Shown here piece after piece: positions 25,351 through 38,982 of a DNA stretch of 64,000 nucleotides. The stretch is from positions 6,185 to 70,184 of the forward strand of contig NZ_CAMPHI010000026.1 of NCBI RefSeq assembly GCF_946885955.1, in the 5' to 3' direction. Under the pieces are notes generated by a model. That model did not search any database, was not told where the DNA came from, and was given only the letters and a program-made list of their open reading frames with translations. Each line of letters opens with the position of its first letter. The stretch's first letter is position 1. This DNA comes from an uncultured Pseudomonas sp. Lineage in GTDB: Bacteria > Pseudomonadota > Gammaproteobacteria > Pseudomonadales > Pseudomonadaceae. Made by a program: the position numbers and the translations under genes.

Positions 25351-25424
25351 GGGCTCAAATCATCCTACGGGGTGCTGGTCCAACGGCGCTTGAGGCCGGT
25401 GCGCCGCGCTAGCATTATGGGCGC

Positions 25425-29906
<4,482 letters not shown>

Positions 29907-30461
29907 CTCCGATGATCCCGTGGGTTGGGTTAGCGGCGCACCACAGAACGCACAAAAACACCGCTACCGAGCGCCGCGTAACCCAACAAGGCGTTTGCGC
30001 GGTGTCGTGCCGACCTACGATCTGTTGGGTTACGCGGCGACCTACGACGATGTCGCTGCTTGAACCGCAAGAATCGCCGCTAACACCAACCTACGGACTG
30101 CGCGGCCCGCTCCAACCAGGCTCTAGGTCAAAACGCGTTTGTGTAGGGTGGACATGGCGAAGCCTTGTCCACCGCTGATTGCCAATGGCGGCAAAGACAT
30201 ATATCTACGGAAGTTTCGGTTGGGTTAGCGGCGACTATCACGGCTCAAACCGCAACGCCGCCATCGGCCGCCGCGTTACCCGATACAGCGCCAGCCGCCG
30301 TGCCCTCGCTCTCGCAGCTAACAGCAACCATCCCCCCCCTCGAAAACCGAGGGAAATAAAAGCCAAATGCGGCAGATCCTGAGTTGGCGTCGATAGACAG
30401 GCCACCGCCAACTCGGTAGCGTCAACTGCCCCGTCCACAATCCCGAACCCAAGTGGCCGCC
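29907..30461. repeat. Repeat-rich intergenic region
   Basis: These 555 bases contain several GGGTTGGGTTAGCGGCG / CGCCGCGTAACCCAAC units (29922-30040, 30220-30285) and a GTAGGGTGGACATGGCGAAG ... CTTGTCCACC palindrome (30143-30173). Open frames across it are made of repeat sequence, and I call no gene. Confidence 0.6.
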
Positions 30462-31211
30462 ATGCTTTCATCCCAGTACGTCAGCCGAGTCAGCCTGCTG
30501 CGCGACAAGGTCGAGTCGTTCGCCCGCTACCCGTTCTGCCTGCCGGCGATTGCCTCGCTGGAGCGCATCGACCTGCACCCGAAAATCAGCTTCTTCGTCG
30601 GCGAGAACGGTTCGGGCAAGTCGACGTTGCTGGAGGCCATCGCCGTGTCCCTGGGCTTCAATGCCGAAGGCGGCAGCAAGAATTTCAACTTCGCCACCCG
30701 CCGTTCGCACTCCGAGCTGCATGAGTACCTGCGCATCGCCAAGGGCATCAAACGGCCACGTGATGGTTATTTTTTACGGGCGGAAAGCTACTTCAACGTA
30801 GCCACCGAAATCGAGAACCTAGATGCCGAACCCTCCTTCGGCCCACCTGTCATCGACTCCTACGGCGGCCGCTCGCTGCACGAGCAATCCCACGGCGAAT
30901 CCTTTCTCGCGCTACTGATGGAGCGCTTTGGCGGCCAGGGCCTGTATATCCTCGACGAACCGGAAGCCGCACTCTCGCCGCAACGTCAGTTGGCGGTGCT
31001 GTCACGGATTCACGACCTGGTTCTCGACGGCTCACAGTTCATCATCGCCACCCACTCGCCGATCCTCATGGCCTACCCCGAGGCCAGCATCTTCCAGTGC
31101 AGCGGCGATGGCATCGCCGAGGTCGCCTATGAGGAGACCGAGCATTACCGGGTCACCCATGATTTCCTCGCCAATCCCGCGCGTATGCTGCGCGTGTTGC
31201 TGGAACGTTAG
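30462..31211 (+). CDS. AAA-family (RecF/ABC-like) ATPase, single-gene
   Basis: 249 residues from ATG 30462 (a GTG three codons earlier is also possible). Walker A VGENGSGKST, a signature-like SHGESFLALLMERF, Walker B LYILDEPEAALSPQRQ and H-loop ATHSPILMAYP mark the AAA_21/AAA_23 group of small cytosolic ABC-type ATPases. Similar stand-alone proteins are widespread and mostly uncharacterised. There is no partner gene such as a nuclease next to it, which argues against an OLD- or RloC-like defence unit. Confidence 0.8.
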   Translation: MLSSQYVSRVSLLRDKVESFARYPFCLPAIASLERIDLHPKISFFVGENGSGKSTLLEAIAVSLGFNAEGGSKNFNFATRRSHSELHEYLRIAKGIKRPRDGYFLRAESYFNVATEIENLDAEPSFGPPVIDSYGGRSLHEQSHGESFLALLMERFGGQGLYILDEPEAALSPQRQLAVLSRIHDLVLDGSQFIIATHSPILMAYPEASIFQCSGDGIAEVAYEETEHYRVTHDFLANPARMLRVLLER

Positions 31212-31298
31212 GCGCTTACGCGTCCGCTGCCTATGGTAAACAGGCATGCCGGCGCACGGCCGACCACCGATATCTGTCACCGAAACGAGGAATTGCGC

Positions 31299-31601
31299 AT
31301 GTCCGCCAGACTGCTCCCGATTGGCCTACTCCTGCTGGTCGCCCTGACCGGTTGCGCCTCCCCCGATACGCCGAGCGAGTCAGCCGCTGAGCCGCCGAGC
31401 GAATGCAGTGCCGACGTCGTGCAAAACATGCTCGGGCAGTTCGCCTCGGCGGAAACCGTGGAAAAAATTCGCATCCAGGCCGGCGCGGAGAAAGTGCGCG
31501 TACTCGCCCCCGGCGACAGGGCAACCATGGATTTCAACCTGCAACGGCTGAATATCGAAATCGACGACGCCGAGATGATCCAGCGTCTCAGCTGCGGCTG
31601 A
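31299..31601 (+). CDS. I78-family peptidase inhibitor lipoprotein
   Basis: 100 residues. The type II signal peptide is MSARLLPIGLLLLVALTGCA, with the lipobox LTGC. The mature domain has the Inhibitor_I78 pattern: Cys near the start (ECSADVVQNMLGQ), AGAEKVRVLAPGDRATMDFN and a terminal LSCG, with the two Cys likely in a disulfide. It probably inhibits serine proteases in the periplasm or at the outer membrane. I chose ATG 31299, preceded by GAGGAA; a longer frame from 31233 would bury the signal peptide. Confidence 0.85.
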   Translation: MSARLLPIGLLLLVALTGCASPDTPSESAAEPPSECSADVVQNMLGQFASAETVEKIRIQAGAEKVRVLAPGDRATMDFNLQRLNIEIDDAEMIQRLSCG

Positions 31602-31692
31602 AGCCGGCGCGCGCCTCACGCGGCGTTAACTAAGCCGCGCCGAACGGGCATACTGCCGCCCTGCTCATCATCCCGACCTGTAGCCCGCCCGC

Positions 31693-33225
31693 ATGCGTAT
31701 TCACGTCACCTTTATCGACCGCGTTGGTATCACCCAGGAAGTGCTGGCCCTGCTCGGTGGGCGCAATCTCAACCTGGATGCGGTGGAAATGGTGCCACCG
31801 AACGTGTATATCGACGCGCCGACCCTGAGCCCCGCGGTGCTCGATGAATTGCGCGAGGCGCTGTTCAACGTCCATGGCGTGCAGGCGGTGAGCATCGTCG
31901 ACATCCTTCCCGGCCAGCGCCGGCGCCTGCAGCTCGATGCCTTGCTGGCGGCGATGGCCGACCCGGTGCTGGCGGTGGATGGCGAAGGCCGCGTGCTGCT
32001 GGCCAACCCGGCGTTGATCTCCCTGTGCGAACGTGACCCGGAAGGCCTGTCGCTGGCCGAGCTGTTCAGTGATCCTGACTTGCTCGCCGCCCTGCTCGAG
32101 CAACAGTTCCGTCTGCCACTGCGCGAAGTCGTTCTCAACGGCCAGGCGCTGCTGCTCGATGCCACGCCGATCAGCGAGACCGTCGACGCCGGTCAGCGCC
32201 AGCTCGCCGGTGGCCTGCTGACCCTGTATGCGCCGAGCCGCATCGGCGAACGCCTGGCGGCGCTGCACCACGATCACGCCGAAGGCTTCGATTCGCTGCT
32301 CGGCGATTCCACACCTATCCGCACCTTGAAAACCCGCGCACTCAGGGTTGCCGCACTGGACGCGCCCTTGCTGATCCACGGCGAAACCGGCACCGGCAAG
32401 GAACTGGTGGCCCGCGGCTGCCATGCGATCAGCGCACGCTGCAATGCGCCCTTCCTCGCGCTGAACTGCGCGGCTTTGCCGGAGAACCTCGCCGAAAGCG
32501 AACTGTTCGGCTACGCCCCCGGCGCCTTTACCGGCGCCCAGCGCGGCGGCAAGCCAGGGCTGCTGGAGCTGGCCAACCAGGGCACGGTGTTTCTCGATGA
32601 GATCGGCGAGATGTCGCCGTATCTGCAGGCCAAGCTGCTGCGTTTTCTCAGCGACGGTAGCTTCCGCCGGGTCGGCGGCGAGCGCGAGATCAAGGTCGAT
32701 GTGCGCATCCTCAGCGCCACCCACCGCGATTTGGAAAAGATGGTCGGCGAAGGCAGTTTTCGCGAAGACCTGTTCTATCGCCTCAATGTGCTCAAGCTGG
32801 AAGTGCCACCGCTACGCGAGCGCGGCCAGGACATTCTGCTGCTGGCGCGGCATTTCATGCAGCAGGCCTGCGCGCAGATCCAGCGCCTGCCCTGCCGGCT
32901 GACGCCGGAAACCTACCCGGCGCTGCTCGGCAACCGCTGGCCGGGCAATGTGCGGCAGCTGCAGAACGTGATTTTCCGCGCGGCAGCGATCTGTGAAAGC
33001 AACCAGGTGCAGATCGACGACCTGGATATCGCCAGCACCGCCGTCGCGCCCCAGACCGAGGGCGACGTCGACAGCCTGGAAGCGGCGGTGGCCGGTTTCG
33101 AAAAGGCCCTGCTGGAAAAGCTCTATGCCAGCCACCCTTCCAGCCGCCAACTGGCCGCGCGCCTGCACACCTCGCACAGCGCCATCGCCGTGCGTTTGCG
33201 CAAATACGGGATTGGGAAAACCTGA
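31693..33225 (+). CDS. TyrR/PhhR-family sigma-54-dependent activator (GcsR-like)
   Basis: 510 residues with the TyrR domain order: N-terminal ACT domain ([20 protein letters not shown]), PAS domain ([20 protein letters not shown]), AAA+ domain and TyrR-type HTH at the C-terminus ([20 protein letters not shown]). The AAA+ domain has Walker [10 protein letters not shown], the sigma-54-contacting GAFTGA loop and Walker B DEIGEM. The ACT domain should bind an amino acid. The [17 protein letters not shown] region reminds me of P. aeruginosa GcsR (glycine response) more than PhhR (aromatic amino acids), but no gcv or phh genes are adjacent, so the target is open. Confidence 0.85.
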   Translation: MRIHVTFIDRVGITQEVLALLGGRNLNLDAVEMVPPNVYIDAPTLSPAVLDELREALFNVHGVQAVSIVDILPGQRRRLQLDALLAAMADPVLAVDGEGRVLLANPALISLCERDPEGLSLAELFSDPDLLAALLEQQFRLPLREVVLNGQALLLDATPISETVDAGQRQLAGGLLTLYAPSRIGERLAALHHDHAEGFDSLLGDSTPIRTLKTRALRVAALDAPLLIHGETGTGKELVARGCHAISARCNAPFLALNCAALPENLAESELFGYAPGAFTGAQRGGKPGLLELANQGTVFLDEIGEMSPYLQAKLLRFLSDGSFRRVGGEREIKVDVRILSATHRDLEKMVGEGSFREDLFYRLNVLKLEVPPLRERGQDILLLARHFMQQACAQIQRLPCRLTPETYPALLGNRWPGNVRQLQNVIFRAAAICESNQVQIDDLDIASTAVAPQTEGDVDSLEAAVAGFEKALLEKLYASHPSSRQLAARLHTSHSAIAVRLRKYGIGKT

Positions 33226-33230
33226 AATCC

Positions 33231-33300
33231 CGTAGCCCGATGCAATCCGGGAGCAGTTTTATGGCCGCTACCGCTGCCCCGGATTGCATCCGGGCTACGG
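33231..33300. repeat. GTAGCCCGGATGCAATCCGGG-type palindrome
   Basis: CGTAGCCCGATGCAATCCGG and CCGGATTGCATCCGGGCTAC face each other around 30 bases of spacer. Same family as at 60364-60428 and 62659-62729. It lies between convergent genes and may serve as a terminator for both. Confidence 0.8.
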
Positions 33301-33303
33301 TTC

Positions 33304-34215
33304 TTAGAGCGCGAATTTCTGCAGGTGGGCCATCATCTCTTTCAGCGCTTCGAGGTTATCCGCCGGGTGGGCGGCGCCTTCGAAGTCGCAGATCTGCTGC
33401 CAGCTGGCTGCCACGTCTTCCGGGCTGAAGCCCACGCGCGGGTCGAAACCGGCGCCCAGGCTGCGTTCCCAGCGGGTCTTGCCGATCCAGCCGCCGCCGA
33501 CTTCGAACAGGCCGGAGGTTTCCTCGCAGGCATTGCTCGCCAGGTACACCACCAGTGGGCTGACCAGCTCGGGCTTGAGCTGCTCGAACACCTGTGGAGG
33601 GATCAGCCCTTCGGTCATGCGCGTGCCGCCGGTCGGGGCGATGGCATTGATCAGGATGTTGTTCTTGCGCCCTTCGATCGCCAGGGTGCGGGTCAGGCCA
33701 TAGAGGCCGAGCTTGGCCATGCCGTAGTTGGACTGGCCGAAGTTGCCGTAGATGCCCGAGGTTGAAGCGGTGAAGATCACCCGTCCGTAGTTCTGCTCGC
33801 GCATGTGCGGCCAGGCGGCGCGGGTCACCTTGTAAGCGCCCTCGACGTGGACCTTGTAGACCAGATCCCAATCGGCGTCTTCCATCTTGTGGAAGGTCTT
33901 GTCGCGCAGGATGCCGGCGTTGTTCACCACCACATCGATACGCCCGAAGTTGTCCAGGGCGCATTGCACGATCTTGTCGCCGTCGACCACCGAATCATGG
34001 TTGGCCACCGCGGTGCCGCCAGCGGCGCGGATTTCTTCGACCACCTTGTCGGCCGCCGAAGCGTTGGCGCCTTCGCCATGGGTGCTGCCGCCCAGATCGT
34101 TGACCACCACCTTGGCGCCATGCTTGGCGAACAGCAGCGCGTGGGCGCGGCCCAGGCCACCGCCGGCACCGGTAACGATCACGACTTGGTCTTGAAAACG
34201 GATGGCTTCACTCAT
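33304..34215 (-). CDS. SDR-family dehydrogenase, MFE-2-like (3-hydroxyacyl-CoA type)
   Basis: 303 residues. NAD-binding motif TGAGGGLGRAHAL, NNAG motif VVNNAGILRD and active site Ser...YxxxK (ASTSGIYGNFGQSNYGMAKLG, here S in STSGIYG and YGMAK). The segment VVVNDLGGSTHGEG and the C-terminal 60 residues match the dehydrogenase module of peroxisomal multifunctional enzyme type 2, so a role in beta-oxidation of a bulky or branched acyl-CoA is likely. It stands alone on the minus strand. Confidence 0.85.
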   Translation of the reverse strand: MSEAIRFQDQVVIVTGAGGGLGRAHALLFAKHGAKVVVNDLGGSTHGEGANASAADKVVEEIRAAGGTAVANHDSVVDGDKIVQCALDNFGRIDVVVNNAGILRDKTFHKMEDADWDLVYKVHVEGAYKVTRAAWPHMREQNYGRVIFTASTSGIYGNFGQSNYGMAKLGLYGLTRTLAIEGRKNNILINAIAPTGGTRMTEGLIPPQVFEQLKPELVSPLVVYLASNACEETSGLFEVGGGWIGKTRWERSLGAGFDPRVGFSPEDVAASWQQICDFEGAAHPADNLEALKEMMAHLQKFAL

Positions 34216-34334
34216 GACAGACTCCAGGGCAGGTCCAAATAATGCGCCGAGTGTCGGGTAGTCATCCGCTCATCACAATAGAACGGCCGCTGCTGAATAT
34301 TGAGCGATAAGGCAGCGGGATGATCGACGGATGC

Positions 34335-34865
34335 TCAGGCCGCGCGGATCAGGCTCAGGTGGTTGTACAGGTGCAGCACATGGGCCTGGGCGTAGTCGTC
34401 GTGGCTGAGCGCGCCGTAGGCGAAGTGCGGTTGCAGCTCGCCACGATGCGCGGCGAAATCGGCAAACGCGCGTTGCAGGCGCGACAACGCCTCGGCCAAA
34501 GTCGCCGGCTGCTGCAAGCCCGCGGCCCCCGGAATCGCTTCGTCCAGCGAGTGACGCATGGCCCCGCGGGCGGCGAATACGCCGAATGCCAGCGGCCCGA
34601 CACTGCTGCGAAACCAGCCGGGCTTCAGCTCGGGGTAACCGTTGATGGAGTATTCGATGCTTTGCGCGCAGTGGTTGAACACCTCGACCGGGCTCCAGCC
34701 CTTGAGACTGCGCAACTCTTTGCCGACCAACCCGGCCAGCACCCGCTGCGCGCCCTGCAGGCTCAGCTCGCCCGGCGGTGCGCCGGTGGAGAGCGCCCAG
34801 AAACCGGTCCCGGCTGCCGCCACGCCACCCAGGGCGCCGAGTTTAAGAAACTGTCGCCGCTGCAT
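34335..34865 (-). CDS. DUF1569 protein with Tat signal
   Basis: 176 residues. The N-terminus MQRRQFLKLGALGGVAAAGT has a twin-arginine-like motif (RRQFLK) and hydrophobic stretch, suggesting folded export to the periplasm. The remainder, with HCAQSIEYSINGYPELKP and HVLHLYNHLSLI, is DUF1569, a DinB-like four-helix fold with a His-rich metal site (HCAQSIEYS, HLYNHL). The start lies 23 bases inside the upstream hydrolase gene, so it is translationally coupled. Confidence 0.8.
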   Translation of the reverse strand: MQRRQFLKLGALGGVAAAGTGFWALSTGAPPGELSLQGAQRVLAGLVGKELRSLKGWSPVEVFNHCAQSIEYSINGYPELKPGWFRSSVGPLAFGVFAARGAMRHSLDEAIPGAAGLQQPATLAEALSRLQRAFADFAAHRGELQPHFAYGALSHDDYAQAHVLHLYNHLSLIRAA

Positions 34866-35754
34866 CGCGCGCCTCCAAGGTTTGGCGAAACGCCAGATAG
34901 TGCTGCAGAACCAAGGCCGGTGCCTCGGTTTGCGGATAGTGGCCGATGCCTTCGAGCGATACGGTGTCGGGCGCGGGAATCAGTTCGCGGTAACGCGCCA
35001 GCATATGCGCGCCGGAGATCGGATCGAGCGCGCCGTCGATCAGCCGCAACGGCACCCCGTCGCGCTGCATCGCCACCAGCCAGCGCTCGCGTTGCACGCG
35101 GCGCTCGGGCATATAGCGGATCAAGCGGTGCATCACCGCCGGCCCGTCGTTGTGCGCGATCAGGCTCCAGAAGTCATCCAGCTCCGGTTCGCTAGGCTGG
35201 GTCTGCGGGCCGAACACCTTGGCGAAGTTGGCCGCCAGGGTGCGCCGGCTGAACAGCTTGCCGAACAACGGCCCCAGCGGACTGAGCAGGAGTTTCTGCA
35301 CCAGCACCGGGTGATGGGTTTCCGGAAACAGGCCGCCGTTGAGAAACACACAACTGGCGAGCTGGAAGCGCTGCTCATGATGGCGAGCGAGCAGTTCCTG
35401 GGCGACGCTATCGCCGTAGTCGTGGGCCAGCACGTGCACGGGCCCGGCGACGCCGAGATGGGCGAGCAAGGCCTGCTGCACATCGGCCTGTTCCAGCAGG
35501 CTGTAGGCATGACCGCGCGGCTTGGCCGAGTCGCCGAAACCGAGCATGTCGCAGGCGATCAGCCGATAACGCTCGGCCAGCGGCGCCCACAGGTAATGCC
35601 AATCCCAACTGGCGGTGGGAAAGCCATGGATCAGCAGCAGCGGTTCGGCATCGACCGGCCCCGCCGTCCAGTAGCGCAGGGCATGACCGCGAAACTCGAA
35701 ACTCTGCCCGCGCGCGCGCCAATCGGCCAGGGCGATACCCGGCAAGCCGCTCAC
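34843..35754 (-). CDS. Alpha/beta-hydrolase, epoxide hydrolase/dehalogenase-like
   Basis: 303 residues starting at a GTG that overlaps the aldolase stop (GTGA at 35751-35754). The oxyanion motif HGFPTASWDW and nucleophile elbow AHDYGDSVAQ put an Asp at the nucleophile position, as in haloalkane dehalogenases and epoxide hydrolases, with the catalytic His in GIGHYPQTE. The frame continues far upstream but that region is the out-of-frame aldolase gene. The substrate is unknown. Confidence 0.82.
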   Translation of the reverse strand: MSGLPGIALADWRARGQSFEFRGHALRYWTAGPVDAEPLLLIHGFPTASWDWHYLWAPLAERYRLIACDMLGFGDSAKPRGHAYSLLEQADVQQALLAHLGVAGPVHVLAHDYGDSVAQELLARHHEQRFQLASCVFLNGGLFPETHHPVLVQKLLLSPLGPLFGKLFSRRTLAANFAKVFGPQTQPSEPELDDFWSLIAHNDGPAVMHRLIRYMPERRVQRERWLVAMQRDGVPLRLIDGALDPISGAHMLARYRELIPAPDTVSLEGIGHYPQTEAPALVLQHYLAFRQTLEARDAAATVS

Positions 35755-36533
35755 TCGGCGTAACCCGGCATTTGCTGGTCGAGCTTGCGCAGCAGCGCCG
35801 GCCAGGGCAGCGCACCGCCCATGCCCTCGGGGCTTTTCATTACCCCGGCGACCATCGCCTTGGCGCCATCGAGAACCTGCTGCGGGATCTGGATCAGCTC
35901 GGCGCCACCGCTCTGCGCCATCACCTGCACCTCGCAAGCACGCTGCAAGATAAACATCATCAGGAAGGCATCGGCGATGCTGCCGGCCGCGGTCAGCAGA
36001 CCGTGATTGGGCAGGATCATAAAGTTCTTGTCGCCGAGATCGGCCTGCAAGCGGCTCTTCTCGTCGTGGTTCAGCGCCACGCCCTCGTAGCCGTGGTAGG
36101 CCAGGCTGGACAGGACAAACAGCGATTGCTGCGACAACGGCAGTAACCCCTGCTTCTGCGCCGATACCGCGATGCCGGCGGCGGTGTGGATGTGCAGCAC
36201 GCATGCCACATCGTGGCGCACCTCGTGCACCGCGCTGTGGATGGTGTAGCCGGCCGGGTTGATGTCGAACGGGCTGTCCATCAGCTTGTTGCCGGCCAGA
36301 TCGATATTCACCAGGTTCGAGGCGGTGATCTCGTGAAACATCAGGCCGTAAGGGTTGATCAGAAAGTCTTCGGTGCCGGGGATCTTCGCCGAGATGTGGG
36401 TGAAGATCAGATCGTCCCAGCCATAGAGCGCGATCAGCCGATAGCACGCCGCGAGATCGACACGCGCCTGCCATTCGGCGGCGCTCACCTGATCCTTGAT
36501 AAGCGGCGTGGACAGCTTCTGGGCAACGGTCAT
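35751..36533 (-). CDS. Class II aldolase/adducin-family protein
   Basis: 260 residues from ATG 36533 (MTVAQKLSTPL); an in-frame TTG at 36569 is possible. Zinc-binding His motif LHIHTAAGIAVSAQ plus a later NHGLLTAAGSIADAF are typical of the class II aldolase fold (AraD/FucA relatives, group closer to adducin-like dehydratases/aldolases in Pseudomonas). GWDDLIFTHISAKIPG is the phosphate/substrate-loop region. It is the first gene of a three-gene coupled operon with the hydrolase and DUF1569 genes. The actual substrate is unknown. Confidence 0.85.
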   Translation of the reverse strand: MTVAQKLSTPLIKDQVSAAEWQARVDLAACYRLIALYGWDDLIFTHISAKIPGTEDFLINPYGLMFHEITASNLVNIDLAGNKLMDSPFDINPAGYTIHSAVHEVRHDVACVLHIHTAAGIAVSAQKQGLLPLSQQSLFVLSSLAYHGYEGVALNHDEKSRLQADLGDKNFMILPNHGLLTAAGSIADAFLMMFILQRACEVQVMAQSGGAELIQIPQQVLDGAKAMVAGVMKSPEGMGGALPWPALLRKLDQQMPGYAE

Positions 36534-36641
36534 GGCGGACACCTCGGCACGAGTGATAAGCAGTGCCAAGAAGTCTAGCGAGGGTCAGGGCAAAGGTAAG
36601 TTGCCCTGGCAGCCAGCTTAGTGTCCGAGCGGGACAGTCGC

Positions 36642-37109
36642 TCAGTACAGCTCGGGATGGCGGCTACGCAGCAACGGCCAGTCGTTTTGCGCCTGGGCGT
36701 CCTCGCTGAGCAGGCGAAAGCCGGTAAACTCGAAACCCGGCGCCACCGTGCAACCGACCAGGGTGAAGTCGCCGAGGCTGCGCGCGGCCTGCCAGGCATG
36801 GGCCGGCACCGCGCGTTGCGGCAGTTGCTGCGCGGCCACCGGGCCGAGGCGTTCGCTGCGAATGGCATCGGGCGTTTCGGCGATCAGCAGCTCCAGCGGC
36901 GCGCCTTCGTAAAAATGCCACAGCTCGTCGGCATCGACCCTGTGCCAGCGCCCGACCGCACCCGCCGGCAGCAGAAACAGGATGGCCGTTGAGCTTGGGC
37001 GGCCGCTGGGCAGGCATTGTGCAGACTCGAAAACCCTGCGGTAGAAACCGCCCTCAGGGTGCGCCTGCAGCTGCAGCGTCTCGACCAGCTCCTGGGCGCG
37101 CGGGTGCAT
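36642..37109 (-). CDS. Cupin, DUF985 family
   Basis: 155 residues. LQLQAHPEGGFYRRVFES, STAILFLLPAGAVGRWHRVD and DELWHFYEGAPLELL are the standard DUF985 (Cupin_5) strings, with a possible metal site of His residues in WHRVDADELWH. It has no established function; members are often linked to sugar or epimerase chemistry. Its ATG overlaps the flavodoxin stop (TGATG), so the two genes are co-translated. Confidence 0.88.
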   Translation of the reverse strand: MHPRAQELVETLQLQAHPEGGFYRRVFESAQCLPSGRPSSTAILFLLPAGAVGRWHRVDADELWHFYEGAPLELLIAETPDAIRSERLGPVAAQQLPQRAVPAHAWQAARSLGDFTLVGCTVAPGFEFTGFRLLSEDAQAQNDWPLLRSRHPELY

Positions 37110-37561
37110 CAGCCTTTCAGCGTCGCGATGAATTCGGCCAGCCAGGGCTCGGCATCGCTTTCCGGGGTAACGCTTTCGCTGCTGTCCAGGCGCAGCATGT
37201 CCTGCACCTCGCGGATACCCAGCTCGGCATACAGCTCGCGCACCAGCTCGCCGCCACCACAGAAGGTGTCGCCATAACTGGAGTCGCCGAGGGCGATCAC
37301 AGCGCCGGGCAGGCCGCTCCAGGCGGGCAGATGGTCGCGAATGGCGAAATACAGCGGCTGCAGATTATCCGGCAGCTCACCCATGCCGGTGGTCGAGGTC
37401 ACCGCCAGAAACGCCTCAGGGGCGAATGCCTGAAGGTCGGCCAGACTGGCGCGCGGATCGTGCCAGGCATCGAACCCGGCATCTTTCAGCAAGCGCTCGG
37501 CATGCCGTGCGACTTCCTCGGCCGTGCCGTAGACCGAGCCGGAAAGGATGGCGATTTTCAT
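37109..37561 (-). CDS. Flavodoxin (MioC-like)
   Basis: 150 residues from ATG 37561 (MKIAILSGSVYGTAEEVARH). The FMN phosphate loop SGSVYGTAEE, the 50s loop STTGMGELPDNL and the 90s loop LGDSSYGDTFCGGG are intact, identifying a short-chain flavodoxin that shuttles electrons in the cytoplasm. The longer open frame upstream is not coding. It starts a two-gene operon with the DUF985 cupin and is divergent from the LOV gene. Confidence 0.9.
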   Translation of the reverse strand: MKIAILSGSVYGTAEEVARHAERLLKDAGFDAWHDPRASLADLQAFAPEAFLAVTSTTGMGELPDNLQPLYFAIRDHLPAWSGLPGAVIALGDSSYGDTFCGGGELVRELYAELGIREVQDMLRLDSSESVTPESDAEPWLAEFIATLKG

Positions 37562-37723
37562 AGATAACTCCGAAACATGCAGACCACAGTCTGAAACGGC
37601 GGGCATTATGCCGCAAGTGGACAGACCGCCTGGATGTTTTAGAATGCGGCGGTGATGGATCAGGCTTCGATACCATGCGTCACGAGCCGGCAACCTTATT
37701 TCCTTGCACCCAGGAACCGCTTC

Positions 37724-38179
37724 ATGATCAACGCCAAACTGCTGCAACTGGTGGTCGACGCTTCGAGCGACGGCATTGTGGTTGCCGAGCAAGAGGGTGA
37801 CGACAACATCCTTATCTATGTGAATTCGGCTTTTGAACGGCTTTCCGGGTACACCAGCGCGGAAATCCTTTATCAGGACTGTCGTTTCCTGCAAGCCGAC
37901 GAGCGCGATCAGCCGGGCCTGAGCGCTATCCGCCAGGCATTGAAAAACCAGCAGCCGTGCCGACAGGTCATTCGCAATTACCGCAAGGACGGCAGCATGT
38001 TCTGGAACGAACTGTCGATTACCCCGGTATTCAACGCGGGCGATCAACTGACGTATTACATCGGCATTCAGAAGGACGTGACCGATCAGGTGCAGGCCGA
38101 AGAACGGGTCAAGCAACTGGAAGTGGAACTGGCCGAAACCCGAGCCGAGCTGGAGAAGCTGCGGGTCGAGCGCAAGTAA
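37724..38179 (+). CDS. Short LOV blue-light photoreceptor
   Basis: 151 residues made of one LOV/PAS domain and short helical caps, close to P. putida PpSB1-LOV as I remember it. The photoactive Cys53 lies in YQDCRFLQADERDQ (GxNCRFLQ motif of LOV domains), and FMN-contact strings IYVNSAFERLSGY, NYRKDGSMFWNELSITP and YYIGIQKDVTDQV are present. The C-terminal helix (EERVKQLEVELAETRAELE) is a coiled coil that may dimerise or contact a partner. I chose ATG 37724 (MINAKLLQLVV), preceded by CAGGAA. It is a likely light input for the LitR-like regulator 0.8 kb downstream. Confidence 0.92.
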   Translation: MINAKLLQLVVDASSDGIVVAEQEGDDNILIYVNSAFERLSGYTSAEILYQDCRFLQADERDQPGLSAIRQALKNQQPCRQVIRNYRKDGSMFWNELSITPVFNAGDQLTYYIGIQKDVTDQVQAEERVKQLEVELAETRAELEKLRVERK

Positions 38180-38301
38180 CCCCCTCTGCCAAGCAATTGC
38201 GCCGAACGGTCGGGCAATCGCGCAGGATAGCCGGGCGGCGTCTAACAAAGGGCGAATTCCGTTGTCACAAGGGCTCCAGAGTCTTTGCGCAGAATTCGAC
38301 C

Positions 38302-38910
38302 ATGCAAGATCAGCCGCTCCTCACCTCCTCCGAATTGGAATTTCTCCGTCAGCTGCAACAACAGCCGGGCGGACCGGAGAGCGCCCCAACCGCCAATCTG
38401 CAGGTCGAGGCCGGCCCGCAATTCGAAGCCTTGCTCGCTGGCTGCGCGGCCAAGGAAAAACTGACCATCGAAGCGCACTTCGCCAACCAGCGACTGACAT
38501 TCACCCCTGAACTGGTCGCAGACGCTTCCCACGAGCATCACTTGCGCCTGGGTACACCGCAGATTTTCGACGAAGGCGAAACCCTGCGGGCCTGGCGCTC
38601 ACGTCTGCCCACCCCGCTCGCCCTGCAACAACCGAACACGGAACCCAGCGACATCTGGCTGCATCAGCTGTCGATGAGCGGTTTGCTGGTCGAGCAGCGT
38701 GCGAACGCTGCGACAGCGCCGCAACGCCTGCGTTTGACTCTGCCGCTTGCCGGCCAGCCACCGATCACGATCAACGGTAGTTTTGTCCGCAAGACCGAGC
38801 AAGGCCTGCTGGCGTATCGCCTGGCACCGCTCGACGAGCACAGCGAGGCGCGCCTGCAACAGTTCATTTATCAGCAACACCGCGCCCATTACCCCCAGGC
38901 GCACATGTAA
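38302..38910 (+). CDS. PilZ-like protein, unknown
   Basis: 202 residues starting MQDQPLLTSSELEFLRQLQQ. The second half reads like a PilZ beta-barrel (DIWLHQLSMSGLLVEQ, then RLRLTLPLAGQPPITINGSF and GLLAYRLAPLDEHSEARLQQ). The N-terminal RxxxR part of a canonical c-di-GMP-binding PilZ is replaced by RAWRSRLP. This identification is by eye and weak. It lies between the LOV gene and the divergent LitR-like gene, so a role in the same response is possible. Confidence 0.5.
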   Translation: MQDQPLLTSSELEFLRQLQQQPGGPESAPTANLQVEAGPQFEALLAGCAAKEKLTIEAHFANQRLTFTPELVADASHEHHLRLGTPQIFDEGETLRAWRSRLPTPLALQQPNTEPSDIWLHQLSMSGLLVEQRANAATAPQRLRLTLPLAGQPPITINGSFVRKTEQGLLAYRLAPLDEHSEARLQQFIYQQHRAHYPQAHM

Positions 38911-38982
38911 CCGCCGCACAGATCGACGGCGCATTCAAAGCGGTGGTGGAGTTTCAACGCCCCGCGAAGGAGCGCCGAGGCA

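Noticed and set aside
30462..31211. Phage-defence ATPase (OLD/RloC-like)
   Set aside because: The protein is a short stand-alone ABC-type ATPase without a TOPRIM or HNH domain and without a partner nuclease gene.
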